Positions 34,791-43,137 of a DNA stretch of 64,000 nucleotides are shown here, piece by piece (within the stretch, counting starts at the first letter, position 1; each line of letters begins with the position of its first letter). Location of the stretch: NCBI RefSeq assembly GCF_000612545.2, contig NZ_CP097800.1, forward strand, positions 4,786,501 to 4,850,500, in the 5' to 3' direction. Origin of the DNA: Streptomyces sp. PCS3-D2. Its GTDB lineage: Bacteria; Actinomycetota; Actinomycetes; Streptomycetales; Streptomycetaceae. The notes beneath the pieces were generated by a model, which worked only from the letters and a program-made list of their open reading frames with translations, ran no database searches and was not told where the DNA came from. Position numbers and translations under genes: made by a program.

Positions 34791-34825
34791 CGAGCCGCTT
34801 CGAGGCAGGCCCTCGAAGCGGCTCG
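34791..34825. terminator. Bidirectional terminator, DUF397 and ALF-repeat genes
   Basis: A perfect 15-base-pair stem (arms 34791-34805 and 34811-34825, starting CGAGCCGCTT) with a five-base loop lies between the convergent genes. Confidence 0.85.
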
Positions 34826-34843
34826 TGGTGCGGGTGGGGCCGG

Positions 34844-35548
34844 TCAGACCTGGTACTGGCCGACCGTGATGAAGTGCCGCAGCTCCTCGGGGGTGCCCTC
34901 GATCGCCTTCTCGGCGGCGGCGCGCAGCGCGGCGCTGATGCCCGGGCGGGCCAGGATGCGGGCGACGTCCACGCGGTCGTCCTCGGCCCGGGCGAGCCGC
35001 AGCCCGGTGGCGAGGAACGCCGCACGGTCGGCCGGGGTGCCGTCCAGGGCCTTGCTGGCCTCGCGCTTGACGCCCTTTCCGGTGGCCGGGTTGGTGTGCA
35101 GGATGCGGGCGATGGCGACCATGTTGTCTTCGTCCTGAGCCTTGGCGTAGCCGGTGGTCAGGAAGGCGACGCGGTCCTCGGGCGTGCCGCTGAGGGCACT
35201 GTTCGCCTCGCGGATCACACCCCTGCCGCTCGCCGGGTCGGCGAGGATGCGGGCGATGGCGACCATGTTGTCCTCGTCCTGAGCCTTGGCGTAGCCGGTG
35301 GTCAGGAAGGCGACGCGGTCCTCGGGCGTGCCGCTGAGGGCACTGTTCGCCTCGCGGATCACACCCCTGCCGCTCGCCGGGTCGGCGAGGATGCGGGCGA
35401 TGGCGGCGGTGTTCTCCGCGTCCGAGCCGATCACCGTGCTCGCCGACGCCGTGACCGGCGCGGCGGTGGCCAGGGACGGAGTGGCGAGCAGCAGGGCCGG
35501 TGCCAGGGCGCCGACGGTCAGGGCGAGGGCGGTGCGGGTCATTTTCAT
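34844..35548 (-). CDS. Exported ALF-repeat protein
   Basis: The 234-residue product has a signal peptide (about residues 1-29, ATAA) and then four imperfect 48-residue helical repeats of the ALF type (AIARILADPASGRGV, then ALSGTPEDRVAFLTTGYAKAQDED). The second and third repeats are almost identical. ALF repeats are common in Streptomyces secreted proteins of unknown function and may act as binding scaffolds. The start at 35548 follows GGGGGA; a second Met two codons later is possible. It is transcribed in the same direction as the upstream c-di-GMP gene, 159 bases away. Confidence 0.8.
   Translation of the reverse strand: MKMTRTALALTVGALAPALLLATPSLATAAPVTASASTVIGSDAENTAAIARILADPASGRGVIREANSALSGTPEDRVAFLTTGYAKAQDEDNMVAIARILADPASGRGVIREANSALSGTPEDRVAFLTTGYAKAQDEDNMVAIARILHTNPATGKGVKREASKALDGTPADRAAFLATGLRLARAEDDRVDVARILARPGISAALRAAAEKAIEGTPEELRHFITVGQYQV
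35102..35405. repeat. 144-bp near-identical tandem repeat in the ALF gene
   Basis: Blocks offset by exactly 144 bases (48 codons) are identical or differ at single positions; for example GAGCCTTGGCGTAG recurs at 35137 and 35281. The near-identity at synonymous positions means a recent duplication or gene conversion, because the outer repeats have diverged at the protein level. Confidence 0.85.
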
Positions 35549-35706
35549 GGGGTCCCCCGGATCGAAAGAGCTGTCCGGTCGCGACAGCAAGACGATCTTC
35601 GCAAGGGGGATCCGGTGGGACAACTGCCCAGTAGGCCAGGCCGTTCGGTTCCCGTCGGCGGCCAATCTCACACTCCCGAACGTCCGCCGGCCGCCGGCCG
35701 CGGCCG

Positions 35707-37587
35707 TCAGACCGGCGGATGCGGAGCCGGTACGTCCGCCTGGGCGGCGGGCTTCGTCCGGCGGCCGATCATGCCGGCGATCACGTCCGGGGGGACCGCC
35801 CGCGAGTACAGCCAGCCCTGCCCGGTGTCGCAGCCCACGCGCCGCAGCCGGGCCGCCTGTCCGGCCGTCTCCACGCACTCCGCGGTCACCGTGAGGCCCA
35901 GCCGGTGGGCGAGCTGGACCAGGGCTTCGACGATGGTCTCGTCGGCCGGGTTCGGGTGCGCGCCCTCGTCGTAGCGGAAGCCGCGTACGAAGGAGCCGTC
36001 CAGCTTCAGCACCGAGACCGGCAGCCGGCTGAGGTAGGCCAGGTTCGAGTAGCCGGTGCCGAAGTCGTCGATGGCGATGCGCACCCCCATGTCGCTCAGC
36101 GCCTGGAGCGCCTGGAGCGGCCGTCCGGCCGAGCCCATCACCGCCGACTCGGTCAGCTCCAGCTGGAGCAGCTGTGGGGCCAGGCCCGTCTCGGCCAGGA
36201 TCTCCGCGACGTCGCCCACCAGGTCCGAGTCCCACACCTGCCGCACGGCGACGTTGACGGACACGAAGACCGGGGCGTCGCTCGGCTGTTCGATCTGCCA
36301 GCGGCGTGCCTGCCGGCATGCCGTCCGCAGGACCCACTGGCCCAACTGGACGATGGAACCGTCCTCCTCGGCGATGCCGATGAACCGATTCGGCGTCAGC
36401 GTGCCGAACTGCGGGTGCCGCCAGCGCACCAGGGCCTCGACACCGCGCAGCGCACCGCTCTCCAGGTCCACCAGCGGCTGGTACTCCAGGGCGAACTCGC
36501 CCCGTTCCACGGCCGGCCGGAGCGTCGAGGACAGCGCCTGCCGAGTCATGCGGTGCGCGTTGCGCTCCGGGTCGAAGAGGGTCCAGCGGGCTTTGCCGTC
36601 CGCCTTGGCCCAGTACAGGGTCGTGTCGGCGGCCTGCATCAGCCCGGTCGCCGAGGTCCCGTCCGTGGCCCGCTCGACCACGCCGATGGAGGCGGAGACC
36701 GACAGCCGCTGTCCGGCCAGGTCGAACGGCTCCTGCACGGCCGTCAACACGCTGCGCGCCAGGTCCGCGAGCTGCTCGGTGCCGGTGGAGTCCTCCACGA
36801 GCACGGCGAACTCGTCTCCGCCGAGCCGTGCTACCAGGTGCCCGCCCGTGCGCCCGTAGCCGGACTGGTCCGCGCACTGGGTGAGGCGGGAGGCGACGGC
36901 CGTCAGCAGCCGGTCGCCGACGCGGTGGCCGAGAGTGTCGTTGACGGCCTTGAAGCCGTCGAGGTCCAGGTAGCACAGCCCGATCCGGCCGGTGCCGCCG
37001 CCGTGGTCGTACGTGGAGGCCTCCAGGGCGGCGGAGAGCCGCTCGAAGAACAGCGCCCGGTTGGGCAGCCGCGTGACCGGGTCGTGCATCTGGAGGTGCC
37101 GCAGCCGGGCCTGGAGGTCGCGCCGGTCGCTGATGTCGGAGACGGACAGCAGGACGTTCCCGGTGCCGGGTACGGGCCCCAGGGTGACCTCGGTCCACAG
37201 CGAGTGCCCATCGGGGTGCTTGAGGCGGCGGGTGCAGCGCAGCCGGGCCTGGCGGCCGCGCAGGACCTCCTGGTACGCGGCCCAGGTGCGGGCCTCCGCG
37301 GCCAGGTCCACCAGGTCGGCGGCGGACCGGTGGACGAGCAGGTGCGGTTCGCTGCCCAGCAGACAGGCGAAGGCCTGATTGGCCGTCACCACGTAGCCCT
37401 CGCGGTCCACGACGGCCATGGGGAGGTGTGCCGCGTTGAAGGCGGCCCGGTAGTCGCGCAGTTCGGACTCGGCGCGATGAGACGCCGACGGAACCGACGG
37501 CAGCACCGGCACTGATGGGTGACGCTCCGTAGTGGCCGATCGGATGCTGTCGGCCGCCGAACCGGTTCCTTCTGAGGTTCCGCTCAC
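35707..37587 (-). CDS. cdgA: PAS-GGDEF-EAL cyclic di-GMP protein (CdgA-like)
   Basis: The 626-residue protein has a PAS sensor (about 45-155), a GGDEF domain with an intact active site (ARLGGDEFAVL, residues 256-260) and an EAL domain (GVEALVRWR, residues 384-386; later LELTES, IDDFGTGYSN, LKLDGSF and AECVE). Both catalytic sites look intact, so it could synthesise and degrade c-di-GMP. The RxxD inhibitory site before GGDEF appears absent (RTGG instead). The layout matches S. coelicolor CdgA, which controls development and antibiotic production. It starts with GTG behind a weak ribosome binding site. Confidence 0.85.
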   Translation of the reverse strand: MSGTSEGTGSAADSIRSATTERHPSVPVLPSVPSASHRAESELRDYRAAFNAAHLPMAVVDREGYVVTANQAFACLLGSEPHLLVHRSAADLVDLAAEARTWAAYQEVLRGRQARLRCTRRLKHPDGHSLWTEVTLGPVPGTGNVLLSVSDISDRRDLQARLRHLQMHDPVTRLPNRALFFERLSAALEASTYDHGGGTGRIGLCYLDLDGFKAVNDTLGHRVGDRLLTAVASRLTQCADQSGYGRTGGHLVARLGGDEFAVLVEDSTGTEQLADLARSVLTAVQEPFDLAGQRLSVSASIGVVERATDGTSATGLMQAADTTLYWAKADGKARWTLFDPERNAHRMTRQALSSTLRPAVERGEFALEYQPLVDLESGALRGVEALVRWRHPQFGTLTPNRFIGIAEEDGSIVQLGQWVLRTACRQARRWQIEQPSDAPVFVSVNVAVRQVWDSDLVGDVAEILAETGLAPQLLQLELTESAVMGSAGRPLQALQALSDMGVRIAIDDFGTGYSNLAYLSRLPVSVLKLDGSFVRGFRYDEGAHPNPADETIVEALVQLAHRLGLTVTAECVETAGQAARLRRVGCDTGQGWLYSRAVPPDVIAGMIGRRTKPAAQADVPAPHPPV

Positions 37588-37932
37588 CGTTGGCCCCGCA
37601 GTGTTCGTGAGTGTCCGTGCAGGAAAGTGTGCCGATCATAGAGGCTGCCGGGAGGCCCTATCCAGCGGCGTCACCGGATGAGACGCGGCGGTTCGGCGTG
37701 ATGACGGATCGTCGGACCGGGACCGCCTGATCGATTCCGTGCGGCTCTGAGCGGGTCGCGCCCCCTCCTGATCTCTGGTGATCGGTCGTGACGCTCTGTA
37801 GGTGGTGGCGTGAAGTCCGGGGGTCACCGGCTTGCCGTACCGCTCACTCGTGTGGGGCAGCGGAACAGGGCATAAGTAAGACAATCGCCTCAAGGTGGCT
37901 AAACAGGAACGAATCCACCACCGGAGGTCGAT
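37588..37932. other. 345-bp divergent intergenic region
   Basis: This spacer separates the divergent PAS-GGDEF-EAL and M6 protease genes. It is less GC-rich than its surroundings, as expected for a double promoter region, but no convincing conserved operator was identified. A GGAGG at the right end serves the protease start. Confidence 0.4.
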
Positions 37933-39168
37933 GTGACGCGTCAGCAGACACCCGGGGGAGTGGACCGCTCTCGCGTCCGAAGTACCGCCGCGGCGCTCAC
38001 TTCCCTGACGGCGCTCGCCGCCATGTCGCTCGTCGCGGGTCCCGCGGTGGCCGATTCCGGCGCCGGGCCCTGCGCCCTGACCCGCACGGCGGCGCACCAC
38101 TCCCTGGGGCTGGACTCCTGGAACGGCTCCTACCCCAAGCCCGAACGCACCCTCGACGCGGTGATGGTCTTCCTCTCCTTCCCTGATCACCGGGGCACCC
38201 TGACGCCCGAGCTGCTCACCCGCGACTACTTCCCCGCCACCAGCGACTTCTTCGAGCAGGCCTCCTACGGCCGGTTCCGCCTGGTCCCGCACCCGCAGAA
38301 GGAGTGGATCCAGATGCCGCTCCCGTCCACCGCGTACGGCATAAAGCGTGACTGGGCCCCCGGCGACCGGGCCGCCTACCTGCGCGATGCGGTCGCCGCG
38401 GCCGACCCCCGGGTGGACTTCGCCCAGTACGACATCGTCTACTTCGTCGCCGACCCCGACGCCCCCGGGGTGGACTCCGACGCCACGAAGGTCGTGAACT
38501 TCGACCGCCCGATCATCGCGGACGGTGCGGAGCTGCGCCGGATCGTCACCGTCTTCGAGCGCCACCCGCCGGACCGCAACGTACTCGCGCATGAGACCGG
38601 CCACGTCTTCGACCTGCCGGACCTCTACCACCGCCCCACCGACGGCAAGGGCGACTGGGACACCTACGTCGGCGACTGGGACGTCATGGGCAGCCAGTTC
38701 GGGATGTCCCCGGACCTCTTCGCCTGGCACAAGTGGAAGCTGGGCTGGCTGGACGCCTCCCAGGTGGACTGTGTGCAGTCGGGCTCGTCGCTGCACACCC
38801 TGCAGCCGCTCGGGCAGGCACCGCCCAGCGGCGGCACGGGCGGGACCCGGCTCGCGGTCATCCGGACGGGGCCGGGCAGCGCGATCGCCGTCGAGGCCCG
38901 GGGCTCGTCCGGCAACGACGGCGGCACCTGCACCGAAGGCGTCCTCGTCTACCGGGTACGCAACGAAGCGGCCTCCGGCGGCGGCCCCATCGAGGTGCTG
39001 GACGCGCACCCGCAGACGGAGGCGTGCTGGGACCGCTCGGTCTACCCGCCGCTGGCCGACGCCCCGCTGGAGGTGGGCGAGACGTACACGGTGCCGGGGG
39101 AGCGGATCACCATCGAGGTGGCCGACCGCACCAGGTCCGGCGCGTACACGGTGAAGATCACGACATGA
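37933..39168 (+). CDS. Secreted M6-type metalloprotease
   Basis: The 411-residue product has a signal peptide (about residues 1-41, AVA) and an M6-like metalloprotease domain with zinc motif LAHETGHVFDLPDLY (H-E-x-x-H, then D), followed by a conserved DVMGSQFGMSPDLFAWHKWKLGW. The C-terminal region (about 290-411) is beta-rich with cysteines. GTG 37933 follows GGAGG. Secreted proteases of this type are linked to nutrient scavenging or development. A terminator and tRNA-Lys follow. Confidence 0.88.
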   Translation: MTRQQTPGGVDRSRVRSTAAALTSLTALAAMSLVAGPAVADSGAGPCALTRTAAHHSLGLDSWNGSYPKPERTLDAVMVFLSFPDHRGTLTPELLTRDYFPATSDFFEQASYGRFRLVPHPQKEWIQMPLPSTAYGIKRDWAPGDRAAYLRDAVAAADPRVDFAQYDIVYFVADPDAPGVDSDATKVVNFDRPIIADGAELRRIVTVFERHPPDRNVLAHETGHVFDLPDLYHRPTDGKGDWDTYVGDWDVMGSQFGMSPDLFAWHKWKLGWLDASQVDCVQSGSSLHTLQPLGQAPPSGGTGGTRLAVIRTGPGSAIAVEARGSSGNDGGTCTEGVLVYRVRNEAASGGGPIEVLDAHPQTEACWDRSVYPPLADAPLEVGETYTVPGERITIEVADRTRSGAYTVKITT

Positions 39169-39171
39169 CGA

Positions 39172-39203
39172 AGAAGGCCCCCCACTTGCGTGGGGGGCCT
39201 TCT
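39172..39203. terminator. Bidirectional terminator, protease and tRNA-Lys copy 3
   Basis: A perfect 14-base-pair stem (arms 39172-39185 and 39190-39203, beginning AGAAGGCCCC) with a four-base loop separates the protease gene from the convergent tRNA. Confidence 0.9.
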
Positions 39204-39211
39204 CCCGTCTG

Positions 39212-39285
39212 TGCGCCGCCAGGGACTCGAACCCCGGACCCGCTGATTAAGAGTCAGCTGCTCTAACCAACTGAGCTAGCGGCGC
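39212..39285 (-). tRNA. tRNA-Lys (CUU), copy 3
   Basis: The 74 bases are identical to copies 1 and 2 (anticodon CTT, no encoded CCA). The -10-like TAATGT (39301-39306 on the minus strand) is 15 bases upstream, and the 5' flank GTCAGCAA is shared. The start of the promoter overlaps the 3' end of the next minus-strand gene. Confidence 0.97.
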
Positions 39286-39303
39286 TTGCTGACGAGGAAG
39301 ACA

Positions 39304-39900
39304 TTAGCAGGAGGATCGGCGGAACGAAAAATCGATATCCCCAGGTCCCGTCGGTGCGGCGGTGCGGGCCGCCCGTACGAAGGCCCAGAGCAGGGCCTCG
39401 GGCCCGGGGAGCCAGGGTTCCCGGACGTCGGGGGCTGCGAGCCAGCGTGACCCGCCGGGGCCGGAGGCGAGCGGCGGGACGGTGACGGCGTCGCCGCGGC
39501 CGTGACACAGCGGCGCCGGGGCGCGGCGTGAGGTCCCCCACTCCTCCCACGCCAGCAGGGCGGGCAGCCGGGGTGCGGTGCCGGGGGTGGCGAAGAGCAG
39601 CATCCGACCGCGGTGCACGGCGACCGGGCCGGAGCCGGGCCCCTCGGCCCGGAGCAGGTCCAGGACGCGGCGCCCGAGCAGCACCGGGACGTTGACGACG
39701 TCGAAGGCGCGCCCGCAGGGCAGCGTGGCCGGCAGCCCCGGCCGGGCCTGCCACAGGGCGAGGGTGCGGCGGGGCTGCGCGGAGGCCGAGGCGAGCCAGG
39801 CGGCCCCCTGCGCGGTGACGTGCGGGGCGGGTGTGGTGCGCGGGCGCTCGCCGGGCGCGTGGAGGGCGGTGCATCCGTGGGCCGTCGTCAGCGTCGTCAT
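39304..39900 (-). CDS. Primase/polymerase-like hypothetical protein
   Basis: The 198-residue product contains segments such as LPCGRAFDVVNVPVLLGRRVLDLL, VAVHRGRMLLFATPGTA and CHGRGDAVTVPPL. These resemble Streptomyces proteins annotated as bifunctional primase/polymerase N-terminal-domain (Prim-Pol-like) proteins. The fragment lacks other recognisable polymerase motifs, so enzymatic activity is doubtful. The ATG at 39900 is used; an upstream extension exists in the frame but has no support. Its stop lies inside the tRNA-Lys promoter region, and it may share a transcript with that tRNA. Confidence 0.6.
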   Translation of the reverse strand: MTTLTTAHGCTALHAPGERPRTTPAPHVTAQGAAWLASASAQPRRTLALWQARPGLPATLPCGRAFDVVNVPVLLGRRVLDLLRAEGPGSGPVAVHRGRMLLFATPGTAPRLPALLAWEEWGTSRRAPAPLCHGRGDAVTVPPLASGPGGSRWLAAPDVREPWLPGPEALLWAFVRAARTAAPTGPGDIDFSFRRSSC

Positions 39901-40042
39901 ATGCCAAGGTCTACCTGCCGTAGCGGGTCGAACCCGCGGAGTTACCGAAAGCCGGGACGGGGCGGGCGGGTAGGCGGTACATTGCCCCCGCATATGCCGG
40001 ATGCGCGGTGTCCGGCCGCGCGGGCGGCCGGCCGTGCCGCCG

Positions 40043-40387
40043 TCAGGCCAGGTCGGCGCGGCCGCGCTGCAGGGTCTCGCCGAACTCGATCATCTTGAGG
40101 GCGTAGTCCTCGGTCCACTCCGCCCGCTCGGCGATGGCTCCCGGGGTGAGCCGGTCGAACCGCCGGGGGTCCGCCAGCTGCGCGGCGGCCAGCGCCTGGA
40201 ACTCCACCGCCCGCTCCTGCGCCGACCGGAAGGCCAGCGTCAGCTCGGTCGCACGGGCCAGCAGCTCGCGCGGGTCCTCGATCGACTCCAGGTCGAAGAA
40301 GTGCTCCGGATCCGCCACGGCCTCCGAGGGTTCGAAGAGCAGCGGCGCCGGCCGCAGCCGTCGCTCGGTCCGCTCGGGCTCTGCCAT
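40043..40387 (-). CDS. Hypothetical protein (114 aa)
   Basis: A strong AGGAGG site six bases upstream and normal codon use support this 114-residue protein. It is acidic and mostly helical (ELLARATELTLAFRSAQERAVEFQALAAAQLADP). It contains no transmembrane segment, signal peptide or recognised family motif. It seems to be a single gene between the Prim-Pol-like gene and the FMN reductase gene. Confidence 0.72.
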   Translation of the reverse strand: MAEPERTERRLRPAPLLFEPSEAVADPEHFFDLESIEDPRELLARATELTLAFRSAQERAVEFQALAAAQLADPRRFDRLTPGAIAERAEWTEDYALKMIEFGETLQRGRADLA

Positions 40388-40592
40388 TCCTGTCCTCCTG
40401 CTGCGCGTGCGAAATCCTTCCGGGCCACCGTCCATTGTCCAGCGCCCCGCAAGGGTGCGCGCCGACGGGTTGGAACGCCCGTACGGCCGGTGAGGTGCGC
40501 GAGCAGCTGGGCGGGTCCCGTGGCGGGGGAGTCGATCAGGTGATCGGCCGTCAGTCGTTGGCGGCCCGCGCCCGCCCCGCGCGGCGGTCCGC

Positions 40593-41174
40593 TCAGGCGG
40601 TGACGGCCTCGGCCGTGAGCTCCGCCTCGCGCCCGGCCGCCAGGGCGGCCACGTCGGCCAGTACCGCGGCCAGCTCGCCGGAGAGGGCCTCGGGGGCCTC
40701 GAAGCCCTCGGCGCCGATCAGCTTGGGGATGCCCGGGACCGCGACGGAGTGCTCGGCGGGCAGCATGCCGAGGCGGGTCAGGATCGGGAGCAGCATCTCG
40801 GCGGCCGGGGCGCCGCCGGTGGGGCCGGCGCTGTAGCTGACGATGCCGACCGGCTTGCCCTTCCACTCCTCGTAGAGGAAGTCGATGGCGTTCTTGAAGG
40901 GCGCGGTGAAGCCGCCGTTGTACATCGGCAGGACGAAGAGGAAGGCGTCGGCGGAGTCGACCAGGGCGCTCCAGTCGCGGGTGTGCTGGTGGGCGTAGTT
41001 CCCGGTGGAGGCGTACTCCGGCTCGTCCAGGAAGGGCAGTGCGATCTCGGCGAGGTCGACGGGGGTGACCTCGAAGCCGCCGTGGTCGCGGGCCTGGGCG
41101 GTGACCCACTGGGCGAGCGGGCGGCCGGAGGAGGTGGGGCGGGTGGCGGCGGAGACGACGTGCAGGCGGGTCAT
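40593..41174 (-). CDS. NADPH-dependent FMN reductase family protein
   Basis: The 193-residue flavodoxin-like enzyme shows the FMN-binding start (HVVSAATRPTSSGRPLAQWV), the LPMYNGGFTAPFKNAIDFL segment and VSYSAGPTGGAPA, typical of NAD(P)H:FMN or quinone/azo reductases. GGGAG precedes the ATG at 41174. It is divergent from a MarR regulator with repeated operator-like motifs between them, so it is probably induced by an electrophile or antibiotic-like signal through that regulator. Confidence 0.87.
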   Translation of the reverse strand: MTRLHVVSAATRPTSSGRPLAQWVTAQARDHGGFEVTPVDLAEIALPFLDEPEYASTGNYAHQHTRDWSALVDSADAFLFVLPMYNGGFTAPFKNAIDFLYEEWKGKPVGIVSYSAGPTGGAPAAEMLLPILTRLGMLPAEHSVAVPGIPKLIGAEGFEAPEALSGELAAVLADVAALAAGREAELTAEAVTA

Positions 41175-41202
41175 GGGGGCGACTCCCGGTCGATGAGTTG
41201 TT

Positions 41203-41264
41203 GATGTGTCATCTATCAAAGCGTTATATGAGTGACGTGTCAACCAGGTAGATGATGTGTCATC
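41203..41264. promoter_or_regulatory. Three operator-like repeats, GATGTGTCATC type
   Basis: Identical 11-mers GATGTGTCATC occur at 41203-41213 and 41254-41264, and a related GACGTGTCAAC lies at 41234-41244. Each is an imperfect palindrome. They sit in the divergent spacer between the FMN reductase and MarR genes, so they are the probable MarR binding sites. The last one is next to the -10-like TACAGT (41273-41278). Confidence 0.65.
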
Positions 41265-41285
41265 GATCTGGCTACAGTGGAATGC

Positions 41286-41768
41286 ATGACCCCCGCATCC
41301 GAGCCCCGCTGGCTCACCGAGGCCGAGCAGGACGCCTGGTACGCCTGGCGGCGGATGTTCCCGCTGGTCGACGCGGAGATCGCGCGCGACCTCAACCAGG
41401 ACAGCGGGCTGTCGGAAGCCGACTACGACGTGCTGTCCGTGCTCGGCTCCACCGACGGCCGCCGCATGCGCATCAGCGCACTGGCCGAGCTGATGCAGTG
41501 GTCCCGCAGCCGGCTCTCCCACCAGCTCACCCGCATGGAACAGCGTGGCCTCGTCCGCCGCGAGGACGTCGCGACCGACGGCCGCGGCGCGGAGGTGGTC
41601 CTCACCGACACCGGGGTGGCCGCGATCACCGACGCCGCACCGCTCCACGTCGAATCGGTGCGCCGCCACCTGATCGACGTCCTGACCCCGCAGCAGCTGC
41701 AGGCCCTGGCCGAGGTGGGCGAAGTGCTCCGGCGCCGCTTCGGCGCCCACCGCAAGGCCGGGGGCTGA
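41286..41768 (+). CDS. MarR family transcriptional regulator
   Basis: The 160-residue protein has the MarR winged helix: DYDVLSVLGSTDG, then MRISALAELMQWSRSRLSHQLTRMEQRGLVRRE (about 55-90) and the wing DGRGAEVVLTDTG. No ribosome binding site precedes the ATG, but TACAGT lies eight bases before it, suggesting leaderless transcription. It probably represses itself and the divergent FMN reductase through the repeats described separately. Confidence 0.88.
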   Translation: MTPASEPRWLTEAEQDAWYAWRRMFPLVDAEIARDLNQDSGLSEADYDVLSVLGSTDGRRMRISALAELMQWSRSRLSHQLTRMEQRGLVRREDVATDGRGAEVVLTDTGVAAITDAAPLHVESVRRHLIDVLTPQQLQALAEVGEVLRRRFGAHRKAGG

Positions 41769-41787
41769 AGCGGAGCGCCCCGACCCC

Positions 41788-43137
41788 CTACGGCCGCCAG
41801 GACACCCGGTGCTCCGCCAGGTGCGCCAGGACGGAGTGGTTGGCCTCCCAGCCGTCCGGGAACTTCATCGTCACGCCCAGCTGCACCGGCTCGGTCGACG
41901 GATGGTCGTCCAGCAGCTCCGCTATGCCCGCCCGGGCCACCACCACGCAGGCGTGCCGGTGTCGGGAGGCCAGCACGCACAGCCGGCCCGTCTCCAGATG
42001 GAAGGCGGTCGCGTCCGGGCGCCCCGACAGCGGGTGCAGCACCACGGTGAGGTCGTACTCGCGGCCCTGCAGCCGGTTCGCCGTGTCCACCGTGACCCCG
42101 CCGACCCCGAGGGCGGCCAGCGCCGCACGAACCGCCGCCGCCTGGTCGCGGTGTGCCGTACCGACCGCGATCCGGTCGGCCGTCAGCGGCACCGGCCCCG
42201 CGGACTGCTCGTCGGAGGTCACCGCCCCGCGGTCCAGGACCCGGCGCACCACCCGGGCCACCGCGCCGACCGCCTCCGGATCGGTGCGCGGCGTGTGCCG
42301 CGCCGGCAGCTCCAGCAGGCCCCAGCCCGCCTCGGCGGCCTCGTCCAGCACCCGGTCCGGGCCCGACCCGTCCGAGGGCACCCCGTACGAGAGCTTCCGA
42401 TCGCCCGGCCCCGTACCGCTGCGGAACTGCGTGTACGGGTAGAAGGCGCGCGAGACCAGCGGCGCCGCCGTCGCCGGGAGCCGCCAGGACACCGGCAGCC
42501 GGTGCTGCGGCAGCTGCGGGTTGTGCGCGAGCAGCGTGCTCACCGCAGACGCCGACGGGTCGTAGGACAGCCCCGCCCACTGCTCCGCACCCACCACGCT
42601 GAACGGGTCCAGCTGCCCCGGGTCGCCCACGAACAGCGCCCGCTCGAACAGCCCGGCCACGGCCAGCAGAGCGTCGGAGCGCATCTGGTACGCCTCGTCG
42701 ACGATCGCGTGCTGCCACGGCTCGACGTCCTTCACGAACGCCCACTTCGCGGCCGTGGAGAGGGTGATCGGCAGTTCCGCGAGGTCCCCCGGCCTGGCCG
42801 AGAGGGTCACCGACGGCAGCTCCCGCAGCGCCGGGTCGTAGGAGTCGCCCTCGCTGCTGTGCAGCCGGCCGACCTTCAACTCCGGGTCCTTCTCGGCCAG
42901 CCGCAGCACCAGGTCGTCGACCTGCGCGTTCGTCTGCGCCACCACCATCAGCCGGCGGCCGGCCGCGGCCAGCTCCCGGGACGCCCGGACGACGAGCGTG
43001 GACTTCCCGGCGCCGGGCGGGGAGTCGACCACGACACCCTGCTCGGTCCCGTGCAGGGTGTCGTGCAGGATCGCGGCGGTCGCCCGGGCGGCCGCCGCAC
43101 CCGGATCGAAGGCGGCGGGCGCGGACACGGGAGTCAC
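41788..43137 (-). CDS. SF1 helicase (UPF1/Dna2-like), third gene of nuclease-helicase unit
   Basis: The 449-residue product is an SF1B-type helicase. Motif I is DSPPGAGKSTLV (about residues 38-49), motif Ia lies near VVAQTNAQVDDL, Walker B/motif II is AIVDEAYQ (about 144-151), and motif III is FVGDPGQLDP. Motif V is DTANRLQGREYDLTVV, and a motif VI-like stretch is LASRHRHACVVVAR. It ends about 50 residues later, so it is a compact helicase without an extra nuclease domain. It overlaps the preceding gene by four bases (GTGA). With the nuclease at 44711 and the unknown protein at 43134 it forms an operon resembling a split Dna2/AddAB-like machine. Confidence 0.87.
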   Translation of the reverse strand: MTPVSAPAAFDPGAAAARATAAILHDTLHGTEQGVVVDSPPGAGKSTLVVRASRELAAAGRRLMVVAQTNAQVDDLVLRLAEKDPELKVGRLHSSEGDSYDPALRELPSVTLSARPGDLAELPITLSTAAKWAFVKDVEPWQHAIVDEAYQMRSDALLAVAGLFERALFVGDPGQLDPFSVVGAEQWAGLSYDPSASAVSTLLAHNPQLPQHRLPVSWRLPATAAPLVSRAFYPYTQFRSGTGPGDRKLSYGVPSDGSGPDRVLDEAAEAGWGLLELPARHTPRTDPEAVGAVARVVRRVLDRGAVTSDEQSAGPVPLTADRIAVGTAHRDQAAAVRAALAALGVGGVTVDTANRLQGREYDLTVVLHPLSGRPDATAFHLETGRLCVLASRHRHACVVVARAGIAELLDDHPSTEPVQLGVTMKFPDGWEANHSVLAHLAEHRVSWRP

